A stretch of DNA of 34,339 nt from Myxococcales bacterium (GTDB taxonomy: Bacteria; Myxococcota_A; Polyangia; Polyangiales; Polyangiaceae), in NCBI GenBank assembly GCA_012514535.1, contig JAAZAA010000331.1:1-34339 (forward strand), written 5' to 3'. The position numbers were made by a program, and so were the translations under genes. A model generated the notes under the pieces. The model was not told the DNA's origin. It saw only the letters and a list, made by a program, of their open reading frames with translations, and made no database searches. This document shows positions 1 to 7,589 of this stretch, in pieces. The first letter of the stretch is position 1, and the number at the start of each line of letters is the position of its first letter.

Positions 1-537
1 CCCATTGCAGTCATAGTCCCAGGCGATCCCGCAGATGTTCGCGGGGGAGTCGAAGTACTCCGTTTGCCCTGGGTGGATGAGCGCAGCGAGCTCGAGGTTG
101 CCGCCGTCGTCGCAGCAGTCGCCGCCGAACGCCGTGTAGCCCGCGGGGATCGTCCCATCGCAGCGTCCGGTGACGTCGTCGTTGGTGCCGTACCCGTCGC
201 CGTCCTTGTCGCGGTAGGAGAGGCGACAGCTCCCCGAGAGACAGTCCTCGTCCTTCGTGCAAGACGTGGGCTCGACCTCGACGTTCATCTCGCCGCCCTG
301 GCCGCCGGTCTCCCCGGAGGAGCCACCGCCGCCGCCCGCCGGGGCTCCGCCGGAAGCAGCGCCGCCCGTCGCTGCTCCTCCCGACGACTCCGCGCCGCCC
401 GAGGACGCACCGGCGCTGCCGTCGGGATCGGGGTCGCCGTAGTCGCGCCGTGACGTCGTGCACGCCGTGGGAATCACCAGTCCAAGAGCCACGATGGCGG
501 CCGAGGAGCCCAGGAAACGTCGAGCGAGGGTGGTCAT
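1..537 (-). CDS. MopE-like metal-binding-motif lipoprotein, C-terminus cut by window edge
   Basis: Reading from an ATG at 537 the frame stays open to base 1, so the C-terminus lies outside the window. The first 26 residues form a short basic, hydrophobic signal ending PTAC; Cys26 is the likely lipidation site although the lipobox is imperfect (Pro at -3). A Gly/Ala/Ser-rich linker follows (about residues 30-65). Then come a Cys-rich stretch and an acidic segment with DKDGDGYG and GDCCDDGGN, ending in DYDCNG. This layout (Asp-rich loop, Pro-Gly, Cys-x-n-DCNG) matches the 'putative metal-binding motif' found in MopE and in many secreted myxobacterial proteins. Probably an outer-membrane or surface lipoprotein; its ligand and partners are unknown. 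It is the only gene at this edge, so the operon context cannot be judged. Confidence 0.75.
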   Translation of the reverse strand, partial: MTTLARRFLGSSAAIVALGLVIPTACTTSRRDYGDPDPDGSAGASSGGAESSGGAATGGAASGGAPAGGGGGSSGETGGQGGEMNVEVEPTSCTKDEDCLSGSCRLSYRDKDGDGYGTNDDVTGRCDGTIPAGYTAFGGDCCDDGGNLELAALIHPGQTEYFDSPANICGIAWDYDCNG

Positions 538-857
538 CGTTTGGGTTCCTACACGGGTTGTCGTCCGGGACTCAAGTGCGCTCGTACGTTTCTGTCTCCG
601 CTTTCTTCCTTTCCGCCCGGCCCGACGGCCCAGGGGCCGCGGTTTCCGTTCGCGTCGATTCACGTTCGCGGCACGCCCTCCGCTGCCCGGTCCGTCGATG
701 GGGAAAGCCCGTCACGGAAGAGGAGCCGCCGCAGGGGGGGCGCGCCGTTCCGGAGGAGCATTGGGGCTCATCGGTGGCCCGGACGGAACCGGAGGGGCCT
801 GGACTCCGCGGCGTGCCGCACGGCGTGGTCGCGCGAAGGTCGGCGACGTCGTGAAGC
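538..857. other. Intergenic stretch without a supported gene
   Basis: 320 bases separate the start of the edge lipoprotein gene from the end of the Rdx-family gene; both are on the minus strand. Open frames exist on both strands, but they encode Arg/Pro/Gly-rich low-complexity peptides with no recognisable domain, as expected from GC-rich noncoding sequence. The lipoprotein promoter must lie here; I do not see a convincing -35/-10 pair. Confidence 0.5.
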
Positions 858-1133
858 TTAGCGGTCGATGTGCCCCAGGGATCGGTCGGGGGCGATGTGG
901 TCGCGGACGCGTTGCTTGAGCAGCTTGGGTTCGGGAAAGCCGCCGTCGACGGTGCGGGAGAACAACAGCTCGCCGTCGAGGCGGACTTCGTAGGTGCCTG
1001 CTTCCGACGGCACCAGGGCCACTTCTCCTAGCTCGTCGGAGAATGTGGTCAGGAGCTCCTGGGCCATCCAGGCGGCTCGCAGAAGCCAACCGCACCGGGG
1101 GCAGTAGCGGATTTCGAGACGCGGCGAGGGCAC
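858..1133 (-). CDS. Rdx (SelT/SelW/SelH-like) thioredoxin-fold protein
   Basis: A 91-residue protein beginning with the characteristic R-Y-C-P-R-C-G motif (Cys11 and Cys14). It continues with the family helix (WMAQELL), a mid-protein VRLDGELLFSR strand and a FPEPKLLKQRVRDHI C-terminal helix. These are the hallmarks of the Rdx family of small selenoprotein W-like proteins; here the redox site is Cys-x-x-Cys with no in-frame TGA that could encode selenocysteine. I chose the GTG at 1133 because GGAG lies about 9 bases upstream and it puts the CxxC at the usual place; a start at 1172 would add 13 atypical residues. Members are presumed cytosolic thiol-redox proteins, but their substrates are poorly known. 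It is divergent from the MshEN gene. Confidence 0.85.
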   Translation of the reverse strand: MPSPRLEIRYCPRCGWLLRAAWMAQELLTTFSDELGEVALVPSEAGTYEVRLDGELLFSRTVDGGFPEPKLLKQRVRDHIAPDRSLGHIDR

Positions 1134-1180
1134 ACCCCAGCATACTCCAGCTGCCGCGAGAGCACGTGCCACTTGAATCC

Positions 1181-1209
1181 TTCTGGGGCGGCCCGAACCG
1201 ACCTATGAT
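1181..1209 (+). promoter_or_regulatory. Candidate sigma70 promoter for the MshEN gene
   Basis: A good -10 hexamer TATGAT (1204-1209) is preceded by 17 bases and a weak -35 TTCTGG (1181-1186). Transcription would begin near 1216, giving a leader of about 37 bases to the GTG start at 1254. Confidence 0.35.
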
Positions 1210-1253
1210 GGCGAAGAATGTTCATTCAGGACGGATCCGCCCCGCGGGGGAAA

Positions 1254-2141
1254 GTGAAGAAGCGGTTGGGAGAGTTGCTCATGGACCTGGACCTGCTCAC
1301 GCAGGAGCAGCTCGATGAGGTCCTCGCAGCTCAGAAAACGGACCGGCGTCGCTTGGGCGTGCTCCTGGTCGAGAAGAAGGTCATCACGGCCACGAAGCTC
1401 ACGCAGGTGCTGTCCTATCAGTTCAACTTGCCCTTCGTGAGCCTGGCGCAGGTCCGGTACACGCCGGCGCTCATCGCGCTGATCCCGGGAGCGTTCGCGA
1501 AGCAGCGGCGCGTGGTGCCCATCTGCGTCAGCGGCGGCGACGTGCTGTTCGCGGCGACCGACGATCCGGCGGACGAGAGCCTTCCCGGAGATCTGGGCCA
1601 GCAGAGCGGGATGGAGGTGCGCCTGATGGTGGCCGCCCCGGACGAGGTGCAGGCGGTTCTGGACGCCCACTACCACCAGTTTCCATCGAGGCGCCCCCCG
1701 CCGCCCGTGTCCACCCCCGGTCCCTCGGGGGCAGTGCGCGTCGCGGTCTCGGAACACCCGCCGCGGCTGGAGCTCGATCCCCCGGGTGTGATCGAGCTGT
1801 CCAGCTCCGACCTGGAGCTCATCGAAGGTCAGGACGCGAAGGACGCGCCGGTCGCGCTGTGCATCGCTCCGTCCCCCGCGTTCCTCAACTCCTGCATCGC
1901 GGCGGCGAACGCGCAGGGGCTGAGGATCGAACAGACGAGCGCCGCGGAGGCAACGGCCCGCGCCAACGCGCTCCGTCCGGTGGCTTTGGTGGTCCTCGAG
2001 GACGTGTTCGCCCGGAACCGGCTGATGCTCACGAAGCTCTCGATCGACGCGGGTGCCCACCTCATGATCTGGAGTGACTCCCTGGAGCCCCGGTATCTCG
2101 AAGGACTCTTCGCCTCCGTCTCCGGGCAGCCCCGCCCCTGA
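1254..2141 (+). CDS. MshEN (GspE/PilB N-terminal)-domain protein
   Basis: Residues 1 to about 110 (KKRLGELL, LTQEQLDEVLAAQ, RLGVLLVEK, LPFVSL, VVPI) show the helix-turn-strand pattern of the MshEN domain. This domain forms the N-terminus of type II secretion and type IV pilus ATPases and in some members binds cyclic di-GMP. There is no ATPase domain. After a Pro/Ser-rich linker (about 145-200) comes a 90-residue alpha/beta segment (VALCIAPSPAF ... ALVVLED ... LMIWSDS) that resembles a degenerate receiver fold. Stand-alone MshEN proteins are common in myxobacteria and are often linked to surface motility or signalling, but no role can be assigned here. GTG 1254 was chosen because GGGGGAAA precedes it and the product then starts MKKRLGELL; an ATG at 1218 is also in frame but would leave almost no leader after the candidate promoter. 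Confidence 0.8.
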   Translation: MKKRLGELLMDLDLLTQEQLDEVLAAQKTDRRRLGVLLVEKKVITATKLTQVLSYQFNLPFVSLAQVRYTPALIALIPGAFAKQRRVVPICVSGGDVLFAATDDPADESLPGDLGQQSGMEVRLMVAAPDEVQAVLDAHYHQFPSRRPPPPVSTPGPSGAVRVAVSEHPPRLELDPPGVIELSSSDLELIEGQDAKDAPVALCIAPSPAFLNSCIAAANAQGLRIEQTSAAEATARANALRPVALVVLEDVFARNRLMLTKLSIDAGAHLMIWSDSLEPRYLEGLFASVSGQPRP

Positions 2142-2361
2142 GCGGCGGCAGCGAGAACGCCAGCCAAGTGGCGGGCGCAGTGCGGGCGGAGTCGGGCGGA
2201 GTGCTGGACTCGGCGACGGGTCCAGCGCGCCAGGGGGGACAGAGCCCGCCAGAGAGTGGCACCGGCATGCGCGCGGAGCGGGGCTCAGCGGTGGCCACGT
2301 CGCCCACGTCGCCCTTCGGCGAGGGACGGGATGCGGTCGCCAACGGCTGTGCGACTCGTCT

Positions 2362-3108
2362 TCAGCGCTCTAGCGTTTGTCGGTGAGGGCCTTCGTCGGC
2401 GAGGGGCGCGAGGCGAAATAGATCCGCAGCCTCGTAGACCTCTGGCGGCAACCCGGAGCCCGGAGGCAGAGACGAGCGCGGCCGGGAAGGCGCCTCGAGC
2501 CCGCTCGAGAAGGTGATGGCACGAGCGGCGCGCGCGACGTCGGACGCGTCGATGGGCCGCACCCGCGCGAGGGACGACCACGCGGGGAGGAGCCCGAGCG
2601 TGGCTGCTGCCACCTGCTCTGCGGGGCGACGCTCGGACCGCGCACCCCGCAACAGCCCGGGACGGAGGATACACACGCGCCGAAACCCGAGCGCGCTGAC
2701 GTCGCGCTCCAGCTCGCCCTTCATACGTGAGTAGAAGATGAGCGACTGCGGGCTCGCCCCGGTCGCGGACACCAACACGTAGGTGCCGACGCCGGCTCGC
2801 GCGGCGGCCTCCGCGACCCGGAGCTGGTAGGTGTAGTCGACCTTGTGTTGGGCCGCTTGGCTTCCAGCCTTCTTGATCGTCGTGCCGAGCGCGGAGTAGA
2901 GCACGTCGCCCTGGATGGCGTCGCGCCAGGCGTCCGGAGCGTCGAAGTCGATCACCCGATCTTCGACCTTCTCGTGGTCGAAGCCGGTCGCTCGCCTCCC
3001 CAGCGCGATCACCCGAGCGCAGCGCTCGTCGGCGGCGAGCTGCCGTAACAGCTCCGAGCCGACGAGCCCCGTCGCTCCCAAGACCAAGGCGGTCAATCCA
3101 CCATCCAT
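2362..3108 (-). CDS. Atypical short-chain dehydrogenase/NAD(P)-binding protein
   Basis: A 248-residue Rossmann protein with the dinucleotide loop GATGLVGSELL near residues 11-21. It has an ALGTTIKKAGS segment, VLVSATGAS, and Y-S-R-M-K-G-E-L-E that places the Tyr-x3-Lys-like pair of the family. The order resembles the HTATIP2/FMP52-like atypical SDRs (oxidoreductase YwnB/YbjT type); the catalytic Tyr is retained. Substrate unknown; cytosolic. The ATG at 3108 has GGAG 6 bases upstream (GGAGTCAGCC); a GTG at 3138 is in frame but lacks a properly spaced ribosome site. It follows the methyltransferase gene on the same strand after 61 bases and converges on the MshEN gene, so it may be read with the methyltransferase. 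The last 25 or so residues are Arg/Pro-rich and divergent. Confidence 0.8.
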   Translation of the reverse strand: MDGGLTALVLGATGLVGSELLRQLAADERCARVIALGRRATGFDHEKVEDRVIDFDAPDAWRDAIQGDVLYSALGTTIKKAGSQAAQHKVDYTYQLRVAEAAARAGVGTYVLVSATGASPQSLIFYSRMKGELERDVSALGFRRVCILRPGLLRGARSERRPAEQVAAATLGLLPAWSSLARVRPIDASDVARAARAITFSSGLEAPSRPRSSLPPGSGLPPEVYEAADLFRLAPLADEGPHRQTLER

Positions 3109-3169
3109 GGCTGACTCCGCGCTTCCCCGTGACGTCACTCCAGAGCGAACGGCCCGGAGCGACGCACGA

Positions 3170-4225
3170 TTACTTGGCCACCTTCGTGAAGCGGAGCGTC
3201 ATGCGATCGCTCTCCCCGATGGCGAGGTACTTCTCGCGGTCCTTGTCCCCATTCCGCAAGGTCGGAGGTAGGGCCCAGACGCCGCCCTCGTGATCGCGGG
3301 TGTCCTTGGGGTTGGCGTTGATCTCCGACTTCGCAGCGAGCTTGAAGCCTTGGGCCTCCACCTGCTCGATGACCCAAGCCTGCGGCAGGTAGCCTCGAGT
3401 GGCGCTCTCCTTGGGATCCGCGTCGGCGGCGGCTCGATGCTGGACGATGCCCAGGGTCCCTCCGGGCTTCAGCGCCCGATGGATCGCCTGCAGCCATCGA
3501 TCGACGCTGTCATCGCGGACCCAACCCTGCATCCCTCGGATGACGAGGGCGAGATCCACCTCGCCGTCGAGGTCGAGCTCCGGAGCGCTGGGATCGAACA
3601 GCGCTCGTTCGACCTTGCCGTAAACTTCGGGAGACTTTTTCAGAAACAGATCCAGCCGCTCGGCGTAGAGGGTGGGGCGAGCCTCGGGAGGACCTTGCGG
3701 ATCGGTGCTGGTGACGATGAGCTTGCCTCGAGCGGCCAGGGTGGGCGCCAACAGCTCCGTGTACCATCCGGCGCCGGGGCCATACTCCAGCACGGTCATG
3801 GTGGGCTCGAGCCCGAAGAACTTGAGGGTCTCGACGGGATGCCGCGCGCCGTCGCGGGCGGCGTGGCCGGGCATGCGATGCGGGCTCGCCATCGCCGCCC
3901 GCAGAGCGGCCTCCGTGTTTGGATGGCTCTTCGACGCCAAAGCCGCCGCCTGCTCCCGGAGCTCGGGAGTCCAGCGCGCGAGCTCTTCCTCGGCTGCCGC
4001 CCGCATCTGTGCTCGCTCCTCCGCGAGGGGATCTTCCGCCGGAGCGGCGGTCTGCGTCTCCTGCGCGTCGGCCGTCGCGGGCTCCTGAGCGGGTTCCGTC
4101 GCCGGCGCTGGAGTGGTTGCGGGCGGCTGGGTCGCGGTCTGGGGTTCTTGGGGCTCCCGGGGCGACGACGCGCAGGCCATAGCTCCGAGGAGGAAGGGCA
4201 GCGTGATGTACCGTGCGGCTCTCAT
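3170..4225 (-). CDS. Lipoprotein SAM-dependent methyltransferase (COG4798-like)
   Basis: A 351-residue protein with a signal peptide ending LLGAMAC (Cys18 lipidation), a Pro/Thr/Glu/Ala-rich spacer (20-80) and a class I methyltransferase domain. Motif I reads TVLEYGPGAGWYTELLAP. It is preceded by HPVETLKFFGLEP, the typical lead-in of the exported 'predicted methyltransferase' family COG4798, and followed by VDLALVIRGMQGW and RALKPGGTLGIVQH. Members of this family carry export signals even though S-adenosylmethionine is cytosolic; their substrate is unknown. ATG 4225 was preferred because GAGAG lies 5 bases upstream and it gives a compact signal peptide; ATG 4237, four codons earlier, lacks a ribosome site. 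It is divergent from the Bcp-type peroxiredoxin gene across a short gap, so the two may share a promoter region. Confidence 0.82.
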   Translation of the reverse strand: MRAARYITLPFLLGAMACASSPREPQEPQTATQPPATTPAPATEPAQEPATADAQETQTAAPAEDPLAEERAQMRAAAEEELARWTPELREQAAALASKSHPNTEAALRAAMASPHRMPGHAARDGARHPVETLKFFGLEPTMTVLEYGPGAGWYTELLAPTLAARGKLIVTSTDPQGPPEARPTLYAERLDLFLKKSPEVYGKVERALFDPSAPELDLDGEVDLALVIRGMQGWVRDDSVDRWLQAIHRALKPGGTLGIVQHRAAADADPKESATRGYLPQAWVIEQVEAQGFKLAAKSEINANPKDTRDHEGGVWALPPTLRNGDKDREKYLAIGESDRMTLRFTKVAK

Positions 4226-4335
4226 GGGTGCTCTCATAACACAAAGGTTCCGCGACGCCCGGCTCCTTGTCGGTGCGCGGACGGCGTGGTTTCCTTCCTC
4301 GAGCCATGAGAGGGTCGTCGAGCAAGCATCGAGCT

Positions 4336-4932
4336 ATGGGGCCAAACGCGCGTCCACGTCGTGCGCGCTATGCGGGGCGTGCGCTCGGCGCGATCGTCGG
4401 AGGGGCCCTGGGCTTGTCCGCCGCCCTGGCGTGTGAGCGAGCGGAGGCCCCCGTCGGTGGCGAGGGGCGCTCGGCTTCTCGGGCGTCCGGGTTGGTGGCC
4501 GAGGGGAGTGAGGCGCCGGATTTCGAGACGGTCGCGCACTCGGGGCAGCGCGTGAAGCTCTCCGAACTCCGTGGAAAGAACGTGGTTCTCTACTTCTACC
4601 CCAAGGACGATACCCCGGGCTGCACCATCGAAGCGCGAGAGATTCGGGACGAGTGGCCGCGGTTCCAGCAGGCCAACACGGTGGTGCTCGGCGTGTCCGC
4701 CGACGACAACGAATCCCATGTGCGGTTCGCGGAGAAGCACGGCCTGCCCTTCCTGCTCTTGCCGGACCCCGACCACGAGATCGCCGAGGCCTACGGGGTG
4801 CCCGTGCGCTTGGGGGTGACCAAGCGGGTCACCTTCGTCATCGACGCGACGGGGCGCATCGCCAAGACCTTCGACGACGTCAACCCGAACGGTCACGCGG
4901 CGGAGATCATGAAGACCGTGACGAACCTGTGA
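4336..4932 (+). CDS. bcp: Bcp/PrxQ-type peroxiredoxin, predicted lipoprotein, no resolving Cys
   Basis: The thioredoxin-fold domain (APDFETVAHSGQRVKLSEL, VVLYFYPKDDTPGCTIEA, VLGVSADDNESHVRFAEKHGLPF, VTFVIDATGRI) is unmistakably the Bcp/PrxQ subfamily, which reduces hydrogen peroxide and organic hydroperoxides. The peroxidatic Cys lies in TPGC (codon 4621-4623). The resolving Cys that most PrxQ proteins carry five residues later is absent (CTIEAR), so this would be a 1-Cys enzyme. The N-terminus (about 33 residues from ATG 4336) is Arg-rich, then hydrophobic, ending LSAALAC. This indicates export and lipidation, unusual for the normally cytosolic family. Start uncertain: ATG 4306 and TTG 4267 are also in frame and none has a strong ribosome site. 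The gene converges on the TonB receptor gene with 9 bases between stops. Confidence 0.85.
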   Translation: MGPNARPRRARYAGRALGAIVGGALGLSAALACERAEAPVGGEGRSASRASGLVAEGSEAPDFETVAHSGQRVKLSELRGKNVVLYFYPKDDTPGCTIEAREIRDEWPRFQQANTVVLGVSADDNESHVRFAEKHGLPFLLLPDPDHEIAEAYGVPVRLGVTKRVTFVIDATGRIAKTFDDVNPNGHAAEIMKTVTNL

Positions 4933-4941
4933 GGGGCGAGC

Positions 4942-7578
4942 TCAGAAGTCGAGCTTGGCGCCGACCTGGAGCCAGCGCGGCGCGTTCGGGCGTGCGCCGT
5001 AAGGTCGCCGTGACACGATGTTCTCCGCGCCGAGCACGTTGCGCAGGTTCGCGTAGAAGCTGAGGTAGCGCAGGGCGCGCCAGCTCGCTCCGGCGTCGAG
5101 CCAGAACTGCGAGTCCGTGAGGAGATCGCTGCCGTGCACCGCGACCCCCTCACCGAGGGTGCACGTCCCGGCGCACTCGCGCATGCGTGAGATGTAGTTC
5201 GCCGAGATGACCCCGCCGACGCGACCGGCCTCCACCCCGACGGTGGCCACGAGCTGGTGCAGGGGCAGATAGGGGAGCTCGTCGCCGGAGCGCACGTCAC
5301 CCAGGCTGGGATCCGTGGAGGTGAAATCGCTGGCGAAGCTCGACTTGGTGAGCGTGTAGGCCACGGTGAAGGGGACCTTCACCGGACCCGCCGGGAGCTC
5401 GTGGGCGGCGAACGCCTCGAGGCCGTAGATGTGAGCGGCGCCCGCATCGACCTGGTGTCCCACGTCGTCCTGGACGCAGCCCGAAGCGATCGTGCAGATG
5501 CTCGTCAGGTTGGAGTAGTCGCTGAAAAATCCGATGAGTTCGAAGGTGGTGGCGCCCGACTTGAAGCGGCCGCCGGTCTCGTAGTTGACGCTGTACTCGG
5601 GGCGGGGCTGGCTTGGCGGAGCACCGTTGGCGCCCGGCTCGGGGGGAGCGGGTGGACTGAAGCCCCGGTGGACCCCCGCGAGCAGACCGAACGAGTCGGT
5701 GATGCCGTAGAACGCGCCCATGCCGGGGAGGACCGCGTAGATGAACTGATCCGCCGTGCCTCCCTGGACGAGGTTCGTCGTCTCCTGGCGGAGGAGCTCC
5801 ACCCGCACGCCGGGGGTCAGGGTGAGGTTGCGCCACGTGATGGCGTCCAGGGCGTGCAGCGCCAGCGCGTGGGTCTGGGCTTCGTTCTTGGCGGTGACCT
5901 GAGCAGCCTCTCCGCCGTGGACGAGCCTCCCGCCCACCATGTCGTAGGCGCTCTCGCTGTGGCGGCGTGCGATGGAGTCGTGGTGTAGGCGCAGCCCCGC
6001 CTCGATCCTGTGGCTGAGCGCGCCGCTGTCCACGGCCAGATCCAGCCGGGTCTGCACGCCTTGGCTGACGAAGGTGCGCGCGTTGGGACCGATGAACAAC
6101 CGTGTGCCGGGCGAGGCGGTGTCCTGCTCTCCGGTGAGCACGCCATAGAGCTCCTCGTGGCGGAGGGTGTCCGGCTCCCGGAGGACGCCGGCGACCGCCG
6201 CGCTCCCCAGCCGGTTGAGCTTCGTCCACGTGCGGGTCATCTCGTGCTTGTAGGCGCTCGTGGTCAGCTTGATGCCGGCGTCGGGCGCGTGGAGCACGTG
6301 GGTGGCCGCGAGGGCCAGCCGGTGGCTCTTCATCTGATCGAGGGCGGAGGCCGCGTAGCGCCGGTACGGATCCGCGCGGAAGTCCGCGTCCGTCTTCCCG
6401 AGGTACGTCTCGTTGGAGACCTCGTCGCTATAGGTGAGCTTGAAGCGGAACTCGTTGAGGACGTCGGCGCTGGGATCGAGGACGTGGGACGCCTTGGCGA
6501 CCCACTCGTAACGCGTGGAGCCCGTGTCGGCGCCGCTCGGCAGGTTCATGAAGCCGGTGTTCTGGAGCCGCACCCCCTCGAGCAAGAAGCCCGTCTGCCC
6601 GTCGCTCGATCCGAAGTGACCGTGGGCCTTGCTGTACCCGAAGTCGCCGAGGCCGAGATCGAGCCCGCCCGAGGTCTCGGTGGGGATCGGTCGGGAGATG
6701 AAATCGATGGCGCCGCCTACGGTCTGCGGGCCGTGGGCGATGGCCGAGGGCCCCTTGATGACCTGCACCTGCCCCATGCGCGTCATCAGCGGGAAGAAGT
6801 ACGCCGCAGGGGCGGAGTAGGGGGCGGGACCGAACAAGATCCCGTCTTCCATCAGCGTGAGCTTCTTGCTCCGGTCCGGGCTCACCCCCCGAATGCCGAT
6901 GTTCGGACGCAGCCCGATCCCGTCCTCCTGACGCACGTAGACGCCGGGTACCTGGAGCAGGATCGCTTGGGAGTCGTCGTACTCGAAGCGCTCGAGCTGT
7001 TTTCTCCCGATCACGTGGGCGGAGCCCGGTGTGCGGGCGAGGCGAGCCCCCGCGACGAAGATCTCCTCCTCGGGTTCTCCCGCCTCCGCGGCCTCGGGAG
7101 GAGTGTCGGACGACGAGGGGTCGGCAAAGCCCACCGAGTCGTCGCTGTCGCGCGCGGCCTCGTCGATCGTTGGCGTTGGCAGCTCCGTCGTGGGCGTGTC
7201 CGCCTCGGGCGCGGGAGCGGTGGGAGTGACCGAGGACTCTGGGGAGCCGTCGCCGGTGTCTCTCCGGGGTTCGTCGCCGGTCTCGGCCTGGTCGGCGGGA
7301 GGGGCCTGCGGATCGGCCGCGTCTTCGCTGGAGGGGCCGCCCTGTGCGGGCGCGTCCTCGGTGGGCGCCTCCTCCAGCGGGGCCTCTTCCGCGGGGGCTT
7401 CTTCCGCGGGGGCTTCTTCCGCGGGGGCCTCGGGAGGCGCCTCGGCGGCGTCCGGGGTGTCCGTCGGGTCGTCAGTGGGCGCTTGCGCCAGCGCCTGCGC
7501 CGGCAGGAGACACCAGGGCAGGGCCGCCAGCAGACGGAGGGACGGCGCAGAAGCTCGGAACGTTCGGCGAATCCACAT
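4942..7578 (-). CDS. TonB-dependent receptor (FecA-like) with Glu/Ala/Pro-rich N-terminal tail
   Basis: An 878-residue outer-membrane receptor. Residues 1-32 form a signal peptide (cleavage near AQALA). Residues 33-172 are a low-complexity acidic tail containing AEEAP repeats (about 53-77) and some two dozen Glu residues. A TonB-box-like EEIFVAG lies at 171-177. The plug follows (LLQVPGVYVRQEDG, IGIRGVSPDRSKK, GPQTVGGAIDFISRP), then a 22-strand-type barrel ending in the terminal Phe of Omp85-inserted barrels (GAKLDF). The plug resembles FecA/ferric-siderophore receptors. It is the last gene of a four-gene operon: its ATG lies 11 bases after the stop of the gamma-carboxylase-like gene. The imelysin-like partner and the operator-like sites upstream of the operon point to iron or another metal as cargo; the substrate itself is inferred. 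The long tail before the TonB box is atypical. Confidence 0.92.
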   Translation of the reverse strand: MWIRRTFRASAPSLRLLAALPWCLLPAQALAQAPTDDPTDTPDAAEAPPEAPAEEAPAEEAPAEEAPLEEAPTEDAPAQGGPSSEDAADPQAPPADQAETGDEPRRDTGDGSPESSVTPTAPAPEADTPTTELPTPTIDEAARDSDDSVGFADPSSSDTPPEAAEAGEPEEEIFVAGARLARTPGSAHVIGRKQLERFEYDDSQAILLQVPGVYVRQEDGIGLRPNIGIRGVSPDRSKKLTLMEDGILFGPAPYSAPAAYFFPLMTRMGQVQVIKGPSAIAHGPQTVGGAIDFISRPIPTETSGGLDLGLGDFGYSKAHGHFGSSDGQTGFLLEGVRLQNTGFMNLPSGADTGSTRYEWVAKASHVLDPSADVLNEFRFKLTYSDEVSNETYLGKTDADFRADPYRRYAASALDQMKSHRLALAATHVLHAPDAGIKLTTSAYKHEMTRTWTKLNRLGSAAVAGVLREPDTLRHEELYGVLTGEQDTASPGTRLFIGPNARTFVSQGVQTRLDLAVDSGALSHRIEAGLRLHHDSIARRHSESAYDMVGGRLVHGGEAAQVTAKNEAQTHALALHALDAITWRNLTLTPGVRVELLRQETTNLVQGGTADQFIYAVLPGMGAFYGITDSFGLLAGVHRGFSPPAPPEPGANGAPPSQPRPEYSVNYETGGRFKSGATTFELIGFFSDYSNLTSICTIASGCVQDDVGHQVDAGAAHIYGLEAFAAHELPAGPVKVPFTVAYTLTKSSFASDFTSTDPSLGDVRSGDELPYLPLHQLVATVGVEAGRVGGVISANYISRMRECAGTCTLGEGVAVHGSDLLTDSQFWLDAGASWRALRYLSFYANLRNVLGAENIVSRRPYGARPNAPRWLQVGAKLDF
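7367..7426 (-). repeat. 15-bp in-frame tandem repeat encoding AEEAP units
   Basis: Four head-to-tail 15-base units; the three at 7382-7426 are nearly identical (GCTTCTTCCGCGGGG on the plus strand, one differing at a single base) and that at 7367-7381 is diverged. They encode the E-E-A-P repeats in the periplasmic tail of the TonB receptor. Such in-frame repeats can change copy number by slippage without breaking the frame. Confidence 0.85.
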
Positions 7579-7589
7579 GGTGGAGCTCT

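Noticed and set aside
712-1143. Alternative minus-strand frame overlapping the Rdx gene
   Set aside because: Arg/Pro-rich low-complexity product; the Rdx frame carries conserved motifs and a ribosome site.
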